DNA of 64,000 nt, from contig JARRQJ010000002.1 in assembly GCA_037381915.1 (NCBI GenBank), positions 70,824-134,823 of the forward strand, given 5' to 3'. A program made the position numbers and the translations under genes. Origin of the DNA: JARRQJ01 sp037381915 (GTDB lineage Bacteria > Pseudomonadota > Gammaproteobacteria > DRLM01). The notes below the pieces were generated by a model. The model had not been told where the DNA came from, ran no database searches, and saw nothing but the letters and a program-made list of their open reading frames with translations. This document shows, in pieces, positions 32,627 through 40,718 of this stretch; the first letter of the stretch is position 1; every line of letters starts with the position of its first letter.

Positions 32627-33394
32627 ATGGCAGTGACACAACAGGACATCACCCTCAAACGCGCCGCGCACCAGGGCCGGCGTCCGGGTTTTTTCGGCAC
32701 CCTGCGCGAGGATATCGCCTGCGTCTTCCGGCGTGATCCCGCCGCGCGCACCCGTTTCGAGGTACTGAGCACTTATCCGGGCGTGCATGCCCTCTTGACA
32801 TACCGCATCGCCAACCCCCTGTGGCGGCGCAACTGGCGCTACAGCGCACGCTTTCTCAGTTTCATCGCGCGCATGCTTACCCAGATCGACATCCATCCCG
32901 GCGCCACCATCGGCCGCCGCCTGTTCATCGATCACGGCTGCGGCGTGGTGATCGGCGAAACCGCGGAGATCGGCGACGACGTCACCCTCTATCACGGTGT
33001 GACCCTGGGCGGGGTGTCGTGGAATCCGGGCAAACGTCATCCGACTTTGGACGATGGCGTGGTGGTAGGCGCCGGAGCCAAGATCCTCGGGCCGATCACC
33101 GTGGCGAAGAATGCGCGCGTCGGCGCCAACTCGGTGGTTATCCAGGACGTGCCGGACGGCATGACCGTGGTCGGCATACCCGGCCGGGTGGTGCTGCCGC
33201 TCACTGCGCGCCGTATCACCGAACAGGGAATCGATCTCGATCACCATCTGATGCCCGATCCGGTGGGCAAGGCCATCGCCTGCCTGCTTGATCGTATCGA
33301 TTTTCTGGAGGCGCGCCTCGGCATCGAGGCACCGGCCGACAGCGCCGCCGATCATCGTGATTGCGATACCTGTATGGACATCTGCGAGAAATGA
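32627..33394 (+). CDS. cysE: Serine O-acetyltransferase
   Basis: The 255-residue protein has the SAT N-terminal helical domain (LREDIACVFRRDPAARTRFEVL) and the left-handed beta-helix with the catalytic DHGCGVVIGETAEIGDD and YHGVTLGGVSWNPGKRHP. It makes O-acetylserine for cysteine, the sulfur donor for NifS/IscS. nif-linked copies (nifP) are known to raise cysteine supply during nitrogen fixation. Eleven bases after nifV, two before nifW. An overlapping, longer frame in nifV is a shadow. Confidence 0.92.
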   Translation: MAVTQQDITLKRAAHQGRRPGFFGTLREDIACVFRRDPAARTRFEVLSTYPGVHALLTYRIANPLWRRNWRYSARFLSFIARMLTQIDIHPGATIGRRLFIDHGCGVVIGETAEIGDDVTLYHGVTLGGVSWNPGKRHPTLDDGVVVGAGAKILGPITVAKNARVGANSVVIQDVPDGMTVVGIPGRVVLPLTARRITEQGIDLDHHLMPDPVGKAIACLLDRIDFLEARLGIEAPADSAADHRDCDTCMDICEK

Positions 33395-33395
33395 C

Positions 33396-33743
33396 ATGAG
33401 CGACTTGATGAGAAAACTGGCCTCCTTCTCCCAGGCCGAGGAGTTCTTCGAATTCCTGGACGTACCCTACGAACGCACGGTGCTAAACGTCAACCGCCTG
33501 CATATCCTCAAGCGCTTTCATCAGTATCTGCGCACCACCGCCGGTCTGGAAGATCTGAACGAGTACGAGGAACGGTTCATGTGCCGCGAGTTGTTGACCC
33601 GTGCCTATGACGATTTCGTACGTTCCACGCCCGCCCAGGAAAAGGTATTCAAGGTATTTCAGGATGCCGAAGGCGGTCATGTCACTCTGGACAATGTACG
33701 CGCCGCCCTGCGGGAAAGAAAATCGGGAGATACTCATGCATAG
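33396..33743 (+). CDS. nifW: Nitrogenase-stabilising protein NifW
   Basis: The 115-residue protein matches NifW: LASFSQAEEFFEFLDVPYER, VNVNRLHILKRFHQYL-type block and the C-terminal VFKVFQDAEGG. NifW binds the MoFe protein and is thought to protect it from oxygen or assist late maturation. The start ATG at 33396 follows the cysE stop by one base; the end overlaps fixA by eight bases. Confidence 0.92.
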   Translation: MSDLMRKLASFSQAEEFFEFLDVPYERTVLNVNRLHILKRFHQYLRTTAGLEDLNEYEERFMCRELLTRAYDDFVRSTPAQEKVFKVFQDAEGGHVTLDNVRAALRERKSGDTHA

Positions 33744-34572
33744 CGTGGTGTGCATCAAGCAGGTACCCGACAGCAGCCAGATCCGGGTGCATCCGGTGAC
33801 CAATACCATCATGCGCCAGGGGGTCCCGGCCATCATCAATCCCTACGATCTTTATTCCCTGGAAGAGGCCATGCGTCTCAAGGACCGCTTCGGTGGCCGC
33901 GTGACGCTATTGTGCATGGGCCCGCCCCAAGCCGAGGCGGCGTTGCGCAAGGGCCTGTCCTACGGCGCGGACGACGCCGTTTTAATCACCGACCGGGCCT
34001 TCGCCGGGTCGGACACCCTGGCCACCTCTTTCGCTCTGGCGTCGGCCATCCGCCAGATCCAAAAGGACATGCCGGTGGACTTGGTATTCACCGGCAAACA
34101 AACCATCGACGGCGACACCGCACAGGTCGGGCCGGGCGTGGCCAAGCGATTAGGGATGCAACTGCTGACCTACGTCTCCAAGATCGACACTGTGGATGTG
34201 GACAAGCATAAGATCGTGGTGCAGCGCCGCGCCGAAGGCGGCGTGCAAGTATTGAGCACGCGCCTCCCCTGTCTGATCACTACCCTGGAAGGTATCAACG
34301 AGATCCGCTACGCCACCATGGCTAATATGTTCCGGGCCGCGCGCCACCCCCTCAAGCGCTGGGACAGCAAGGCGGCGGGCATCGAGGACCCTGCCAAGAT
34401 CGGCCTCAAGGGTTCGCCGACCATCGTCAGCAAGGTGTTCGCGCCGCAACCCAAGTCGCAGAAAGCGGAGATGATCGACTGCGAGGGACGGCGGCCTCAC
34501 GACTTGGGGGTAACCATGGTTACTAAGTTGTTCACCCATAGGCCCGATTTGCGCAAATCGATCCAGTCTTGA
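33736..34572 (+). CDS. fixA: Electron-transfer flavoprotein beta subunit FixA
   Basis: The 278-residue protein shows ETF-beta blocks: VVCIKQVPDSSQIRV at the start, LSYGADDAVLITD and FTGKQTIDGDTAQVGPG, which binds AMP or the bifurcating FAD. With FixB, FixC and FixX it forms the complex that bifurcates electrons from NADH to quinone and to a low-potential ferredoxin or flavodoxin for nitrogenase. It overlaps the nifW stop by eight bases. Confidence 0.93.
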   Translation: MHSVVCIKQVPDSSQIRVHPVTNTIMRQGVPAIINPYDLYSLEEAMRLKDRFGGRVTLLCMGPPQAEAALRKGLSYGADDAVLITDRAFAGSDTLATSFALASAIRQIQKDMPVDLVFTGKQTIDGDTAQVGPGVAKRLGMQLLTYVSKIDTVDVDKHKIVVQRRAEGGVQVLSTRLPCLITTLEGINEIRYATMANMFRAARHPLKRWDSKAAGIEDPAKIGLKGSPTIVSKVFAPQPKSQKAEMIDCEGRRPHDLGVTMVTKLFTHRPDLRKSIQS

Positions 34573-34629
34573 TCGGTCCTCTCTGGGAATGAGGGTCGGA
34601 GTGAAGGCAGCGAATAGAGGTATACATTA

Positions 34630-35724
34630 ATGAGTAACGCACCACAAGCCGCGAAGAAACCCGCCGGGCGCAGGAAGTTCGAACTCGACCCGCGCCTCGC
34701 CTCATACAAGGGCGTTTGGGTATTCGTCGAACTGGAACGCGGCGCGGTGCACCCGGTGTCCTGGGAACTGCTGGGCGAGGGCCGCAAGCTCGCCGACATG
34801 CTGGGGGTCGAACTGGCCGGCGTGGTGATCGGACCGCCGGAGGAAGGCACCCGCCTGGCCTGCCGCGACGCCATGCACTACGGTGCCGATCTCTGTTACG
34901 TGGTGGAGGATGCGGTGCTGAGCAATTACCGCAACGAATCCTATACCAAGGCCCTCACCGATCTGGTCAACGCCTACGAACCGGAAATCTTACTGCTGGG
35001 CGCCACGACCTTGGGCCGCGATCTCGCCGGCAGCGTGGCCACCACCCTGCAGACCGGCCTCACCGCCGATTGCACCGAACTCAACATCGACATGGACAAC
35101 CGCAGCCTGGCGGCGACCCGTCCCACCTTCGGCGGCAGCCTGCTGTGCACCATCGTCACCTTGAACTACCGCCCGCAGATGGCCACGGTCCGGCCGCGGG
35201 TGATGCACATGCCCGAGCGCGACGAGACGCGCCAAGGGCGCATCGTCGAACATGCGCTCAACATGATCGAGACCGACATCATCACCAAGGTCTTGGAATA
35301 CATCCCGGACAATCTGCAGGACAAACCACAGCTGCCCTTCGCCGACATTATCGTCTCGGGGGGGCGCGGCTTGAAGCGCCAGGAAAACTTCCAACTTGTC
35401 TGGGACCTGGCCAAGGTGCTGGGCGCAGAAGTCGGTGCCACCCGCCCGGTGGTGCAGGCCGGCTGGGTGGACCTGGAACGCCAGGTGGGCCAATCGGGCA
35501 AGACGGTGCGGCCCAAACTCTACATCGCCGCCGGCATCTCAGGCGCCGTGCAACACCGGGTGGGCATGGAGGCGTCGGACGTGATCATCGCCATCAACGA
35601 AGACCCCAACGCGCCCATTTTTGATTTCGCCACCTACGGCATCGTGGGCAACGCCATGCAGATCCTGCCCGCGTTGACCGAGGCTTTCCGCCAACAACTG
35701 GCCGTGGCCAAGCTTGCGGGTTGA
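34630..35724 (+). CDS. fixB: Electron-transfer flavoprotein alpha subunit FixB
   Basis: The 364-residue protein has the ETF-alpha C-terminal FAD domain: IIVSGGRGLKRQENFQLV, VVQAGWVDLERQVGQSGKTV and YIAAGISGAVQHRVGM. The N-terminal part is the Rossmann-like ETF domain. It partners FixA. The 57-base gap from fixA holds a remnant of the GGGAG-type repeat. Confidence 0.93.
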   Translation: MSNAPQAAKKPAGRRKFELDPRLASYKGVWVFVELERGAVHPVSWELLGEGRKLADMLGVELAGVVIGPPEEGTRLACRDAMHYGADLCYVVEDAVLSNYRNESYTKALTDLVNAYEPEILLLGATTLGRDLAGSVATTLQTGLTADCTELNIDMDNRSLAATRPTFGGSLLCTIVTLNYRPQMATVRPRVMHMPERDETRQGRIVEHALNMIETDIITKVLEYIPDNLQDKPQLPFADIIVSGGRGLKRQENFQLVWDLAKVLGAEVGATRPVVQAGWVDLERQVGQSGKTVRPKLYIAAGISGAVQHRVGMEASDVIIAINEDPNAPIFDFATYGIVGNAMQILPALTEAFRQQLAVAKLAG

Positions 35725-35745
35725 TCCCCGCCGAAGGAGATAGAC

Positions 35746-37044
35746 ATGGCTGAAAAATTCGATGCAATCGTGGTGGGCGCAGGGCCCGCGGGCAACGCCG
35801 CCGCCTACACCATGGCCAAGGCGGGGCTCAAGGTGCTGCAACTGGAGCGCGGCGAATATCCCGGTTCCAAGAACGTGCAGGGCGCCATTCTCTATTCCGA
35901 CGCCTTGGAACAGATTATCCCCGATTTCCGCGAGGATGCGCCGCTGGAGCGTCATCTCATCGAACAGCGGGTGTGGGTGCTGGACGACGAGTCCTACGTG
36001 GGCAGCCACTACCGTTCCAACGAATTCAACAAGGAACCCTACAATCGCTACACCATCATTCGCGCCCAGTTCGACAAATGGTTCTCGAAGCGGGTGCAGG
36101 ACGCCGGTGCCCTGCTGATCTGCGAGACTACGGTACGCGAATTGCTGTTGGACGGCGACCGGGTGATCGGCGTGCAGACCGACCGTGAGGGTGGTTCGAT
36201 CTACGCCGACGTGGTGATCCTCGCCGATGGCGTCAATTCGTTTCTAGCTAAAAAGGCCGGCTTCCATCCTGAACTCAAGCCGCGCGACGTGGCGCTGGCG
36301 GTGAAAGAGATCCACTTCCTGCCTGAAGAAACCATCGCGAGCCGCTTCAATGTCAAGGCCGACGAAGGCGTGGTGATCGAGATGGCGGGCAAGATCACCC
36401 AAGGCATGGTCGGCACCGGCTTTCTCTACACAAATCGCGAATCCCTGACCCTGGGTGTGGGCTGCCTGCTCTCCGACTTCAAAAAGATGGGGATCTCCCC
36501 TTACACGCTGCTGGAACGCATGAAGGCGCATCCGGCCATCGCCCCGCTCATAGAGGGCGGCGAGATGAAGGAATACTGCGCCCACCTCATCCCCGAGGGC
36601 GGCTACAACGCCATGCCGCCCCTGTACGGCGACGGCTGGATGATCGTCGGCGACGCGGGCATGTTCGTCAACAGCGCCCACCGCGAGGGCTCGAACCTGG
36701 CCATGACCACCGGGCGCCTGGCGGCAGAGACCGTAATCGATCTGGCGCAAGCGGGGATGGCGATGAACAAGCGGAATCTGGCGGTCTACCGCCACAAGCT
36801 CGACACTACCTTCGTGATGAAGGACCTGAAAAAGTACAAGGACATGCCGGCGGTGCTGGAAAAGAACCAGCAATTCTTCACCGAGTATCCGGAACTGCTC
36901 AGCGGCGCGGCGCACACCCTGGTCACCGTCGACGGCGTCGACAAGAAGACCAAGGAACGCCGCATCCGCAAGAACTTCCTGCGCAAGCGCTCGCCCTTCG
37001 GCCTGTTGAGCGACGCCTTCAAATTATGGAGGGCCTTCGAATGA
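35746..37044 (+). CDS. fixC: FixC flavoprotein (ETF-quinone oxidoreductase-like)
   Basis: The 432-residue protein has the N-terminal FAD Rossmann motif VVGAGPAGNAAAYTMAKAG and the FAD-binding block GDGWMIVGDAGMFVNSAHREG. FixC passes high-potential electrons from FixAB to quinone at the membrane. Its C-terminus lacks the ferredoxin domain of eukaryotic ETF-QO, which is FixX here. It overlaps fixX by four bases. Confidence 0.94.
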   Translation: MAEKFDAIVVGAGPAGNAAAYTMAKAGLKVLQLERGEYPGSKNVQGAILYSDALEQIIPDFREDAPLERHLIEQRVWVLDDESYVGSHYRSNEFNKEPYNRYTIIRAQFDKWFSKRVQDAGALLICETTVRELLLDGDRVIGVQTDREGGSIYADVVILADGVNSFLAKKAGFHPELKPRDVALAVKEIHFLPEETIASRFNVKADEGVVIEMAGKITQGMVGTGFLYTNRESLTLGVGCLLSDFKKMGISPYTLLERMKAHPAIAPLIEGGEMKEYCAHLIPEGGYNAMPPLYGDGWMIVGDAGMFVNSAHREGSNLAMTTGRLAAETVIDLAQAGMAMNKRNLAVYRHKLDTTFVMKDLKKYKDMPAVLEKNQQFFTEYPELLSGAAHTLVTVDGVDKKTKERRIRKNFLRKRSPFGLLSDAFKLWRAFE

Positions 37045-37355
37045 TCAATACCCAATCCCCCCCGGGGGGCATAAAGGTCGAGGAAAAGCTCTTTCAGAAC
37101 CGCTACCGCGTGGACAGCGGCCGGCCGCATATCGAGATCACCAATCCCGACATCTGCGCCGCCCAGTGCAAGGACAAGGCCTGCACCTACTGTTGTCCCG
37201 CGGCCTGCTACACCGAGGAGGGTGATGGTCGCGTCACACTGATCACCGATGGCTGCCTGGAATGCGGCACCTGCCGGATTATCTGCGCCGAACATCAGAA
37301 CGTGGAATGGGAGTATCCGCGGGGCGGCTACGGTATTTTATTCAAGTTTGGTTAA
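37041..37355 (+). CDS. fixX: FixX ferredoxin-like subunit
   Basis: The 104-residue protein has one full [4Fe-4S] motif, CLECGTCRIICAEH, and an incomplete second region, CKDKACTYCCPAACY, as in FixX family proteins. It works with FixC. The ATG at 37041 gives the ATGA overlap with fixC, so the in-frame ATG at 37026 inside fixC was not used. Confidence 0.93.
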   Translation: MINTQSPPGGIKVEEKLFQNRYRVDSGRPHIEITNPDICAAQCKDKACTYCCPAACYTEEGDGRVTLITDGCLECGTCRIICAEHQNVEWEYPRGGYGILFKFG

Positions 37356-37424
37356 ACGGCCCTTTGCTCCGAGACAGCGGGAAATCACTCGTCATTGAGG
37401 TTTTTGAAGATTTAGGACTAGAGC

Positions 37425-37751
37425 ATGGCAAAACCACAAAAACACGTCTTCGTCTGTGCGCAAACCCGTCCGCCGGGGCACCCACGCGGCTCGTGCGCGA
37501 ACAACGGCAGTCAGCAATTGTTGCAAAGTTTCTGGCAGGAACTGCAGCAACGCAACCTGTTCGATACCATCTCCATTACCTATTCCGGTTGCATCGGCCC
37601 CTGCGATAACGGCCCCAACGTGGTGGTCTATCCCGAGGGGGTATTGTACTGCGGCGTGACTAAGGAAGACGTTCCGGTGATCTTTGATGAACACTTGATA
37701 GGCGGCACACCCGTCGCCAGGCTGCTCCCGCCAGCGGGGGTATGGGATTGA
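37425..37751 (+). CDS. Thioredoxin-like [2Fe-2S] ferredoxin
   Basis: The 108-residue protein resembles Shethna protein I-type ferredoxins: KHVFVCAQTRPPGHPRGSCA gives two cysteines spaced C-X12-C, and SGCIGPCDNGPNVVVYP the C-X3-C-like pair, then LYCGV. In Azotobacter such ferredoxins are linked to nif genes. It may take electrons from FixABCX or protect nitrogenase. It follows fixX after 69 bases and overlaps the next gene by ten. Confidence 0.85.
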   Translation: MAKPQKHVFVCAQTRPPGHPRGSCANNGSQQLLQSFWQELQQRNLFDTISITYSGCIGPCDNGPNVVVYPEGVLYCGVTKEDVPVIFDEHLIGGTPVARLLPPAGVWD

Positions 37752-38257
37752 ACGTCTCAACGGTCAATATGATGGAGCATTCCGTACGCTTCGGGGGGAC
37801 GGTACCGCACGATGTGGAGCTGCGCCTGAGCATGGCCGCCGCGACGTACCGCGACGCCAAGACCGCGGAAGTGTTGTTGCTGGACGCGCAAGCCCTCGAT
37901 CCCACCTGCCTTCCGGTGTATTTCGCCCTGTACAAGTTTTACTTCTACAGGTCGCGCCTCGCCGAGGCGGAACACATCACGCTGCAGGCGCTGGCGGCCG
38001 CCGCCCGCCAGGCCGGGTTTTCCGAGGAATGGCAGCAGCTCACCCTCCAATCCGCCGACTGGGCGGCGACCGACGGGCCGCAACATTTTTTTCTATTCAG
38101 TCTCAAGGCGCTTGCCTTCATCCGTCTGCGCCTCGGGCGCACGGCCGACGCGCGGGCGATCCTCGCCAAACTAGCGGAACTCGATCCCGGCGACACGGTA
38201 GGGGCTTCGGTCATCCGTGCCTTGGAAGCGGCCACCGCGGGGAAGCAGGCACCATGA
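37742..38257 (+). CDS. TPR-like helical protein, paralogue of the one at 14097
   Basis: The 171-residue protein repeats the helical pattern of the protein at 14097-14624: LLDAQALDPTCLPVYFALYKFYFYRSRL, then LFSLKALAFIRLRLGRTADARAILAKLAELDPGD. No catalytic motif. The shared FYFY block suggests a common partner. It is the last gene of the nifV operon; its stop TGA overlaps an ATG at 38254 in frame with modE. Confidence 0.7.
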   Translation: MGLNVSTVNMMEHSVRFGGTVPHDVELRLSMAAATYRDAKTAEVLLLDAQALDPTCLPVYFALYKFYFYRSRLAEAEHITLQALAAAARQAGFSEEWQQLTLQSADWAATDGPQHFFLFSLKALAFIRLRLGRTADARAILAKLAELDPGDTVGASVIRALEAATAGKQAP

Positions 38258-38356
38258 GCCACCTGGACCGGCATAGCGCACGCCCGGGGTGGGTGGCAGC
38301 GCGGTCGGGCGCCCTGATCGCCGCACCCCATAACATCATGTATTTTTTGCACCTTG

Positions 38357-38380
38357 CGCTGTATATTTGGTTATATAGCG
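38357..38380. promoter_or_regulatory. ModE box upstream of modE
   Basis: CGCTGTATATTTGGTTATATAGCG is an inverted repeat matching the ModE operator CGCTATATA-N6-TATATAGCG. It overlaps a possible promoter, TTGCAC at 38347 and TTATAT at 38371 (18-base spacing), so ModE with molybdate would repress its own gene. Confidence 0.85.
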
Positions 38381-38400
38381 CTATCCGAGGATGTCAGGCG

Positions 38401-39216
38401 ATGTCTCATTCCAAAAGGCTCAAGGTTAACGGCGGCATCTGGCTGGGACATGGCGACCGCCCCCTGCTCGGCGACGAGCGCATCGGGCTCCTGGTGGAAA
38501 TAGGCAACACCGGATCGATCACGCGCGCCGCCAAGGCATGCAAGATGAGTTACAAAAAGGCCTGGGACACGGTCAACGAGATGAACAATCTATCCGAGCA
38601 GCCGCTGGTCGCGAGCGCGGTGGGGGGCCGGGGCGGCGGCGGCGCCCAGCTGACCGAGGCCGCGCACAAGCTCATCGCGGTCTACCGCCAAGTGGACGAA
38701 CAGCATCAACACTTTCTCGCGGCAGCCAGCGCGGACATCGAGGATTTTGACGACTACTACCCCCTGATCAGGAGGCTGTCCATGAAGAGCAGTGCACGCA
38801 ATCAGTTCTTCGGCACCATCACGCGCATCCAGCGCGGGGCGGTCAACGCCGAGGTGCAGTTGCAGCTCAATCCCAGCGTGCATATCGTCGCCACCATCAC
38901 TCTCGAGAGCGTGGACGGCCTCGGCCTGCGAGTGAGCGGGGGGGCGTGGGCACTGGTGAAGGCGTCGTGGGTACTCATCGCCCGTGCCGATCAGGATCCC
39001 AGGTTCAGGCTGGGCGTGCGCAACTGCCTGTGCGGTGAGGTGACGCGCATCGTGCCGGGCGCCGTCAACAGCGAAGTGGAGGTGATACTGCCCGGCGGCA
39101 CCACCGTCGCCGCCATTGTCACCAACGACAGCGTGGCGGACCTCGGCCTGGAAACCGGCCTGCCGGCCTGCGCCATCTTCAAGGCATCCAGCGTGATTCT
39201 GGGGGTGAATACCTGA
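38401..39216 (+). CDS. modE: Molybdate-responsive regulator ModE
   Basis: The 271-residue protein has the N-terminal winged HTH of ModE (RIGLLVEIGNTGSITRAAKA; MSYKKAWDTVNEMNN) and two C-terminal Mop domains, each starting SARNQFFGTI-type and RNCLCGEVTRI, which bind molybdate. It represses molybdate uptake when Mo is sufficient. An in-frame ATG at 38254 would add 49 residues but the frame then runs through the ModE box, so 38401 is preferred. Confidence 0.93.
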   Translation: MSHSKRLKVNGGIWLGHGDRPLLGDERIGLLVEIGNTGSITRAAKACKMSYKKAWDTVNEMNNLSEQPLVASAVGGRGGGGAQLTEAAHKLIAVYRQVDEQHQHFLAAASADIEDFDDYYPLIRRLSMKSSARNQFFGTITRIQRGAVNAEVQLQLNPSVHIVATITLESVDGLGLRVSGGAWALVKASWVLIARADQDPRFRLGVRNCLCGEVTRIVPGAVNSEVEVILPGGTTVAAIVTNDSVADLGLETGLPACAIFKASSVILGVNT

Positions 39217-39251
39217 GCGGGATCCCGGTTGGCGGATGTTGCCGGGCCTTG

Positions 39252-39275
39252 CGTTATATAGCGATTTATACAGCG
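39252..39275. promoter_or_regulatory. ModE box upstream of the DUF2292-porin-modABC genes
   Basis: CGTTATATAGCGATTTATACAGCG fits CGNTATATA-N6-TATANAGCG, very similar to the box at 38357. It lies 60 bases before the DUF2292 start, so the downstream transport genes probably respond to molybdate separately from modE. Confidence 0.82.
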
Positions 39276-39334
39276 TACGGCACCCGCACCAGGCGCCGAT
39301 CAGTTGGGGCATTTTTTGGAACAGAGGATTCATC

Positions 39335-39520
39335 ATGTCAAAAACCGTCTTGCCGCAGCCGCTCTCCGCGCCCGACCACGAGCGCGTACTCAAGTATATC
39401 GCGAACGCCATGCAATCGATCCGCTATGGCTCCGTGGAACTGGTGATCCATGATGGACAGGTGGTGCAGGTCGAAACCCGGCAAAAACGCCGCTTCGATT
39501 CACAGGCGCGCGGCAAGTGA
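39335..39520 (+). CDS. YezD/DUF2292 small protein
   Basis: The 61-residue protein fits DUF2292 (YezD): IANAMQSIRYGSVELVIHDG and VVQVETRQKRRF. The family is often found with sulfate or molybdate uptake genes; its function is not known. The ATG at 39335 has GAGG nine bases upstream. It lies just behind the second ModE box. Confidence 0.8.
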   Translation: MSKTVLPQPLSAPDHERVLKYIANAMQSIRYGSVELVIHDGQVVQVETRQKRRFDSQARGK

Positions 39521-39643
39521 ATCCGCATCATTGTTGAGACGAACCAACCGGACAACCGACGTTCAATGCAAAAAGACACGATCCTAAGTTCAGCGCTCAG
39601 ACCGGGCCGCCGGAAGTTCGCCCCAATTGATGAGGCATACGAC

Positions 39644-40699
39644 ATGAAACAGGCCCATTACATGCTCACGCTCGCACTGGGCGCGGGCGGACCTGCGGCC
39701 GCTGACTTCGCGCACGGCGCGCCCACCCTTTACGGACAGCTCAATCTCTCCTTCGACCATCTCGACAACGGCACCGACAGTGCGCTCAATCTCTCCAGTA
39801 ATTCAAGCTGGCTCGGCGTCAAGGGTGAGATCCACACCGACAGCGGCGTGACGGGAATGTATCAAATCGAATCGGAGGTCAACGCCGACACGGGCTCGAC
39901 CTCGGCCAACGGCACCGCCTTCGCCAGCCGCGACAGCTTCGTGGGACTGCAAGGCGGTTTCGGCATGTTGCGTCTCGGGCGTTTCGACACCCCGGTAAAA
40001 TCCATCGGCCGGCAGGTAGGCCTATTCAAAAATCAGGTGGGCGATGCACGCAACCTGACCCGCGGCAGCCACGCCGACGCCAAGTTCGACGAGCGCCCCA
40101 ACAACAGCATCGGTTACGCGTCGCCGCCCCTATCCGGGTTAAGGGCACTGCTACAGTATTCCACTAACACCGACAGCGCCGCTGCAGCCAACAACGACCA
40201 GAATCTGATCAGCGTCGCGGTGGACTACGCCCAAGGGCCAGCATTCGTCGGGCTCGGCTACGAGCAGCACGGCTACGTGTCGACCGCCGCATCGCCGATC
40301 GCGGGCAGCGACCCGTCCGTGATACGCCTCGCCGGCTCTTATACCCTTACCGGATGGCGCTTCAACGCCTTGTGGCAAAGCATATCCGGGACGCTGTCGG
40401 GCAACGACGAAGACGCCTACGGCATTGGAGCGCGCTACACCGCTGATGCCTGGACCTTCAAGACCCAGGCCTACCGGCTCAACGCGAACAGCGCCGAAAG
40501 GGATGCGACACTACTGGCGGTCGGCACCGAATATGCCCTGCACAAGGAAGTCATCATCTACGCCGACTACGCCACGGTCGACAACGACGCCCAGCAAACG
40601 CTCACGCCTTATAAAGAGGGTCACAGCGACAATCTGGCGGTCAGCGTCGCCGGCAGCACCGCGACCGGCATTTCCCTGGGCACCGTCGTCAAATTCTGA
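39644..40699 (+). CDS. Outer-membrane porin of the molybdate locus
   Basis: The 351-residue protein is a general Gram-negative porin: APTLYGQLNLSFDHLDNG at the mature start, SSWLGVKGEIHTDSGVTGMYQ, RDSFVGLQGGFGMLRLGRFDTP and the C-terminal phenylalanine (TVVKF), all typical of trimeric 16-strand porins. Its signal peptide is MKQAHYMLTLALGAGGPAAA. It sits between a ModE box and modA in the same orientation, so it may be induced by molybdenum shortage to let oxyanions into the periplasm. That role is inference. Confidence 0.85.
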   Translation: MKQAHYMLTLALGAGGPAAADFAHGAPTLYGQLNLSFDHLDNGTDSALNLSSNSSWLGVKGEIHTDSGVTGMYQIESEVNADTGSTSANGTAFASRDSFVGLQGGFGMLRLGRFDTPVKSIGRQVGLFKNQVGDARNLTRGSHADAKFDERPNNSIGYASPPLSGLRALLQYSTNTDSAAAANNDQNLISVAVDYAQGPAFVGLGYEQHGYVSTAASPIAGSDPSVIRLAGSYTLTGWRFNALWQSISGTLSGNDEDAYGIGARYTADAWTFKTQAYRLNANSAERDATLLAVGTEYALHKEVIIYADYATVDNDAQQTLTPYKEGHSDNLAVSVAGSTATGISLGTVVKF

Positions 40700-40718
40700 A
40701 GGCCGAAAAGGAACGAAC

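Noticed and set aside
31808..33394. Long open frame covering nifV out of frame and running into cysE
   Set aside because: Only its last 255 codons match a family (serine acetyltransferase); the first part is an arginine-rich shadow of nifV. The cysE start at 32627 has a ribosome binding site and fits the family length.
38254..38400. 49-residue N-terminal extension of ModE from ATG 38254
   Set aside because: The frame is open and overlaps the previous stop, but it reads through the ModE operator and the added residues do not resemble ModE.
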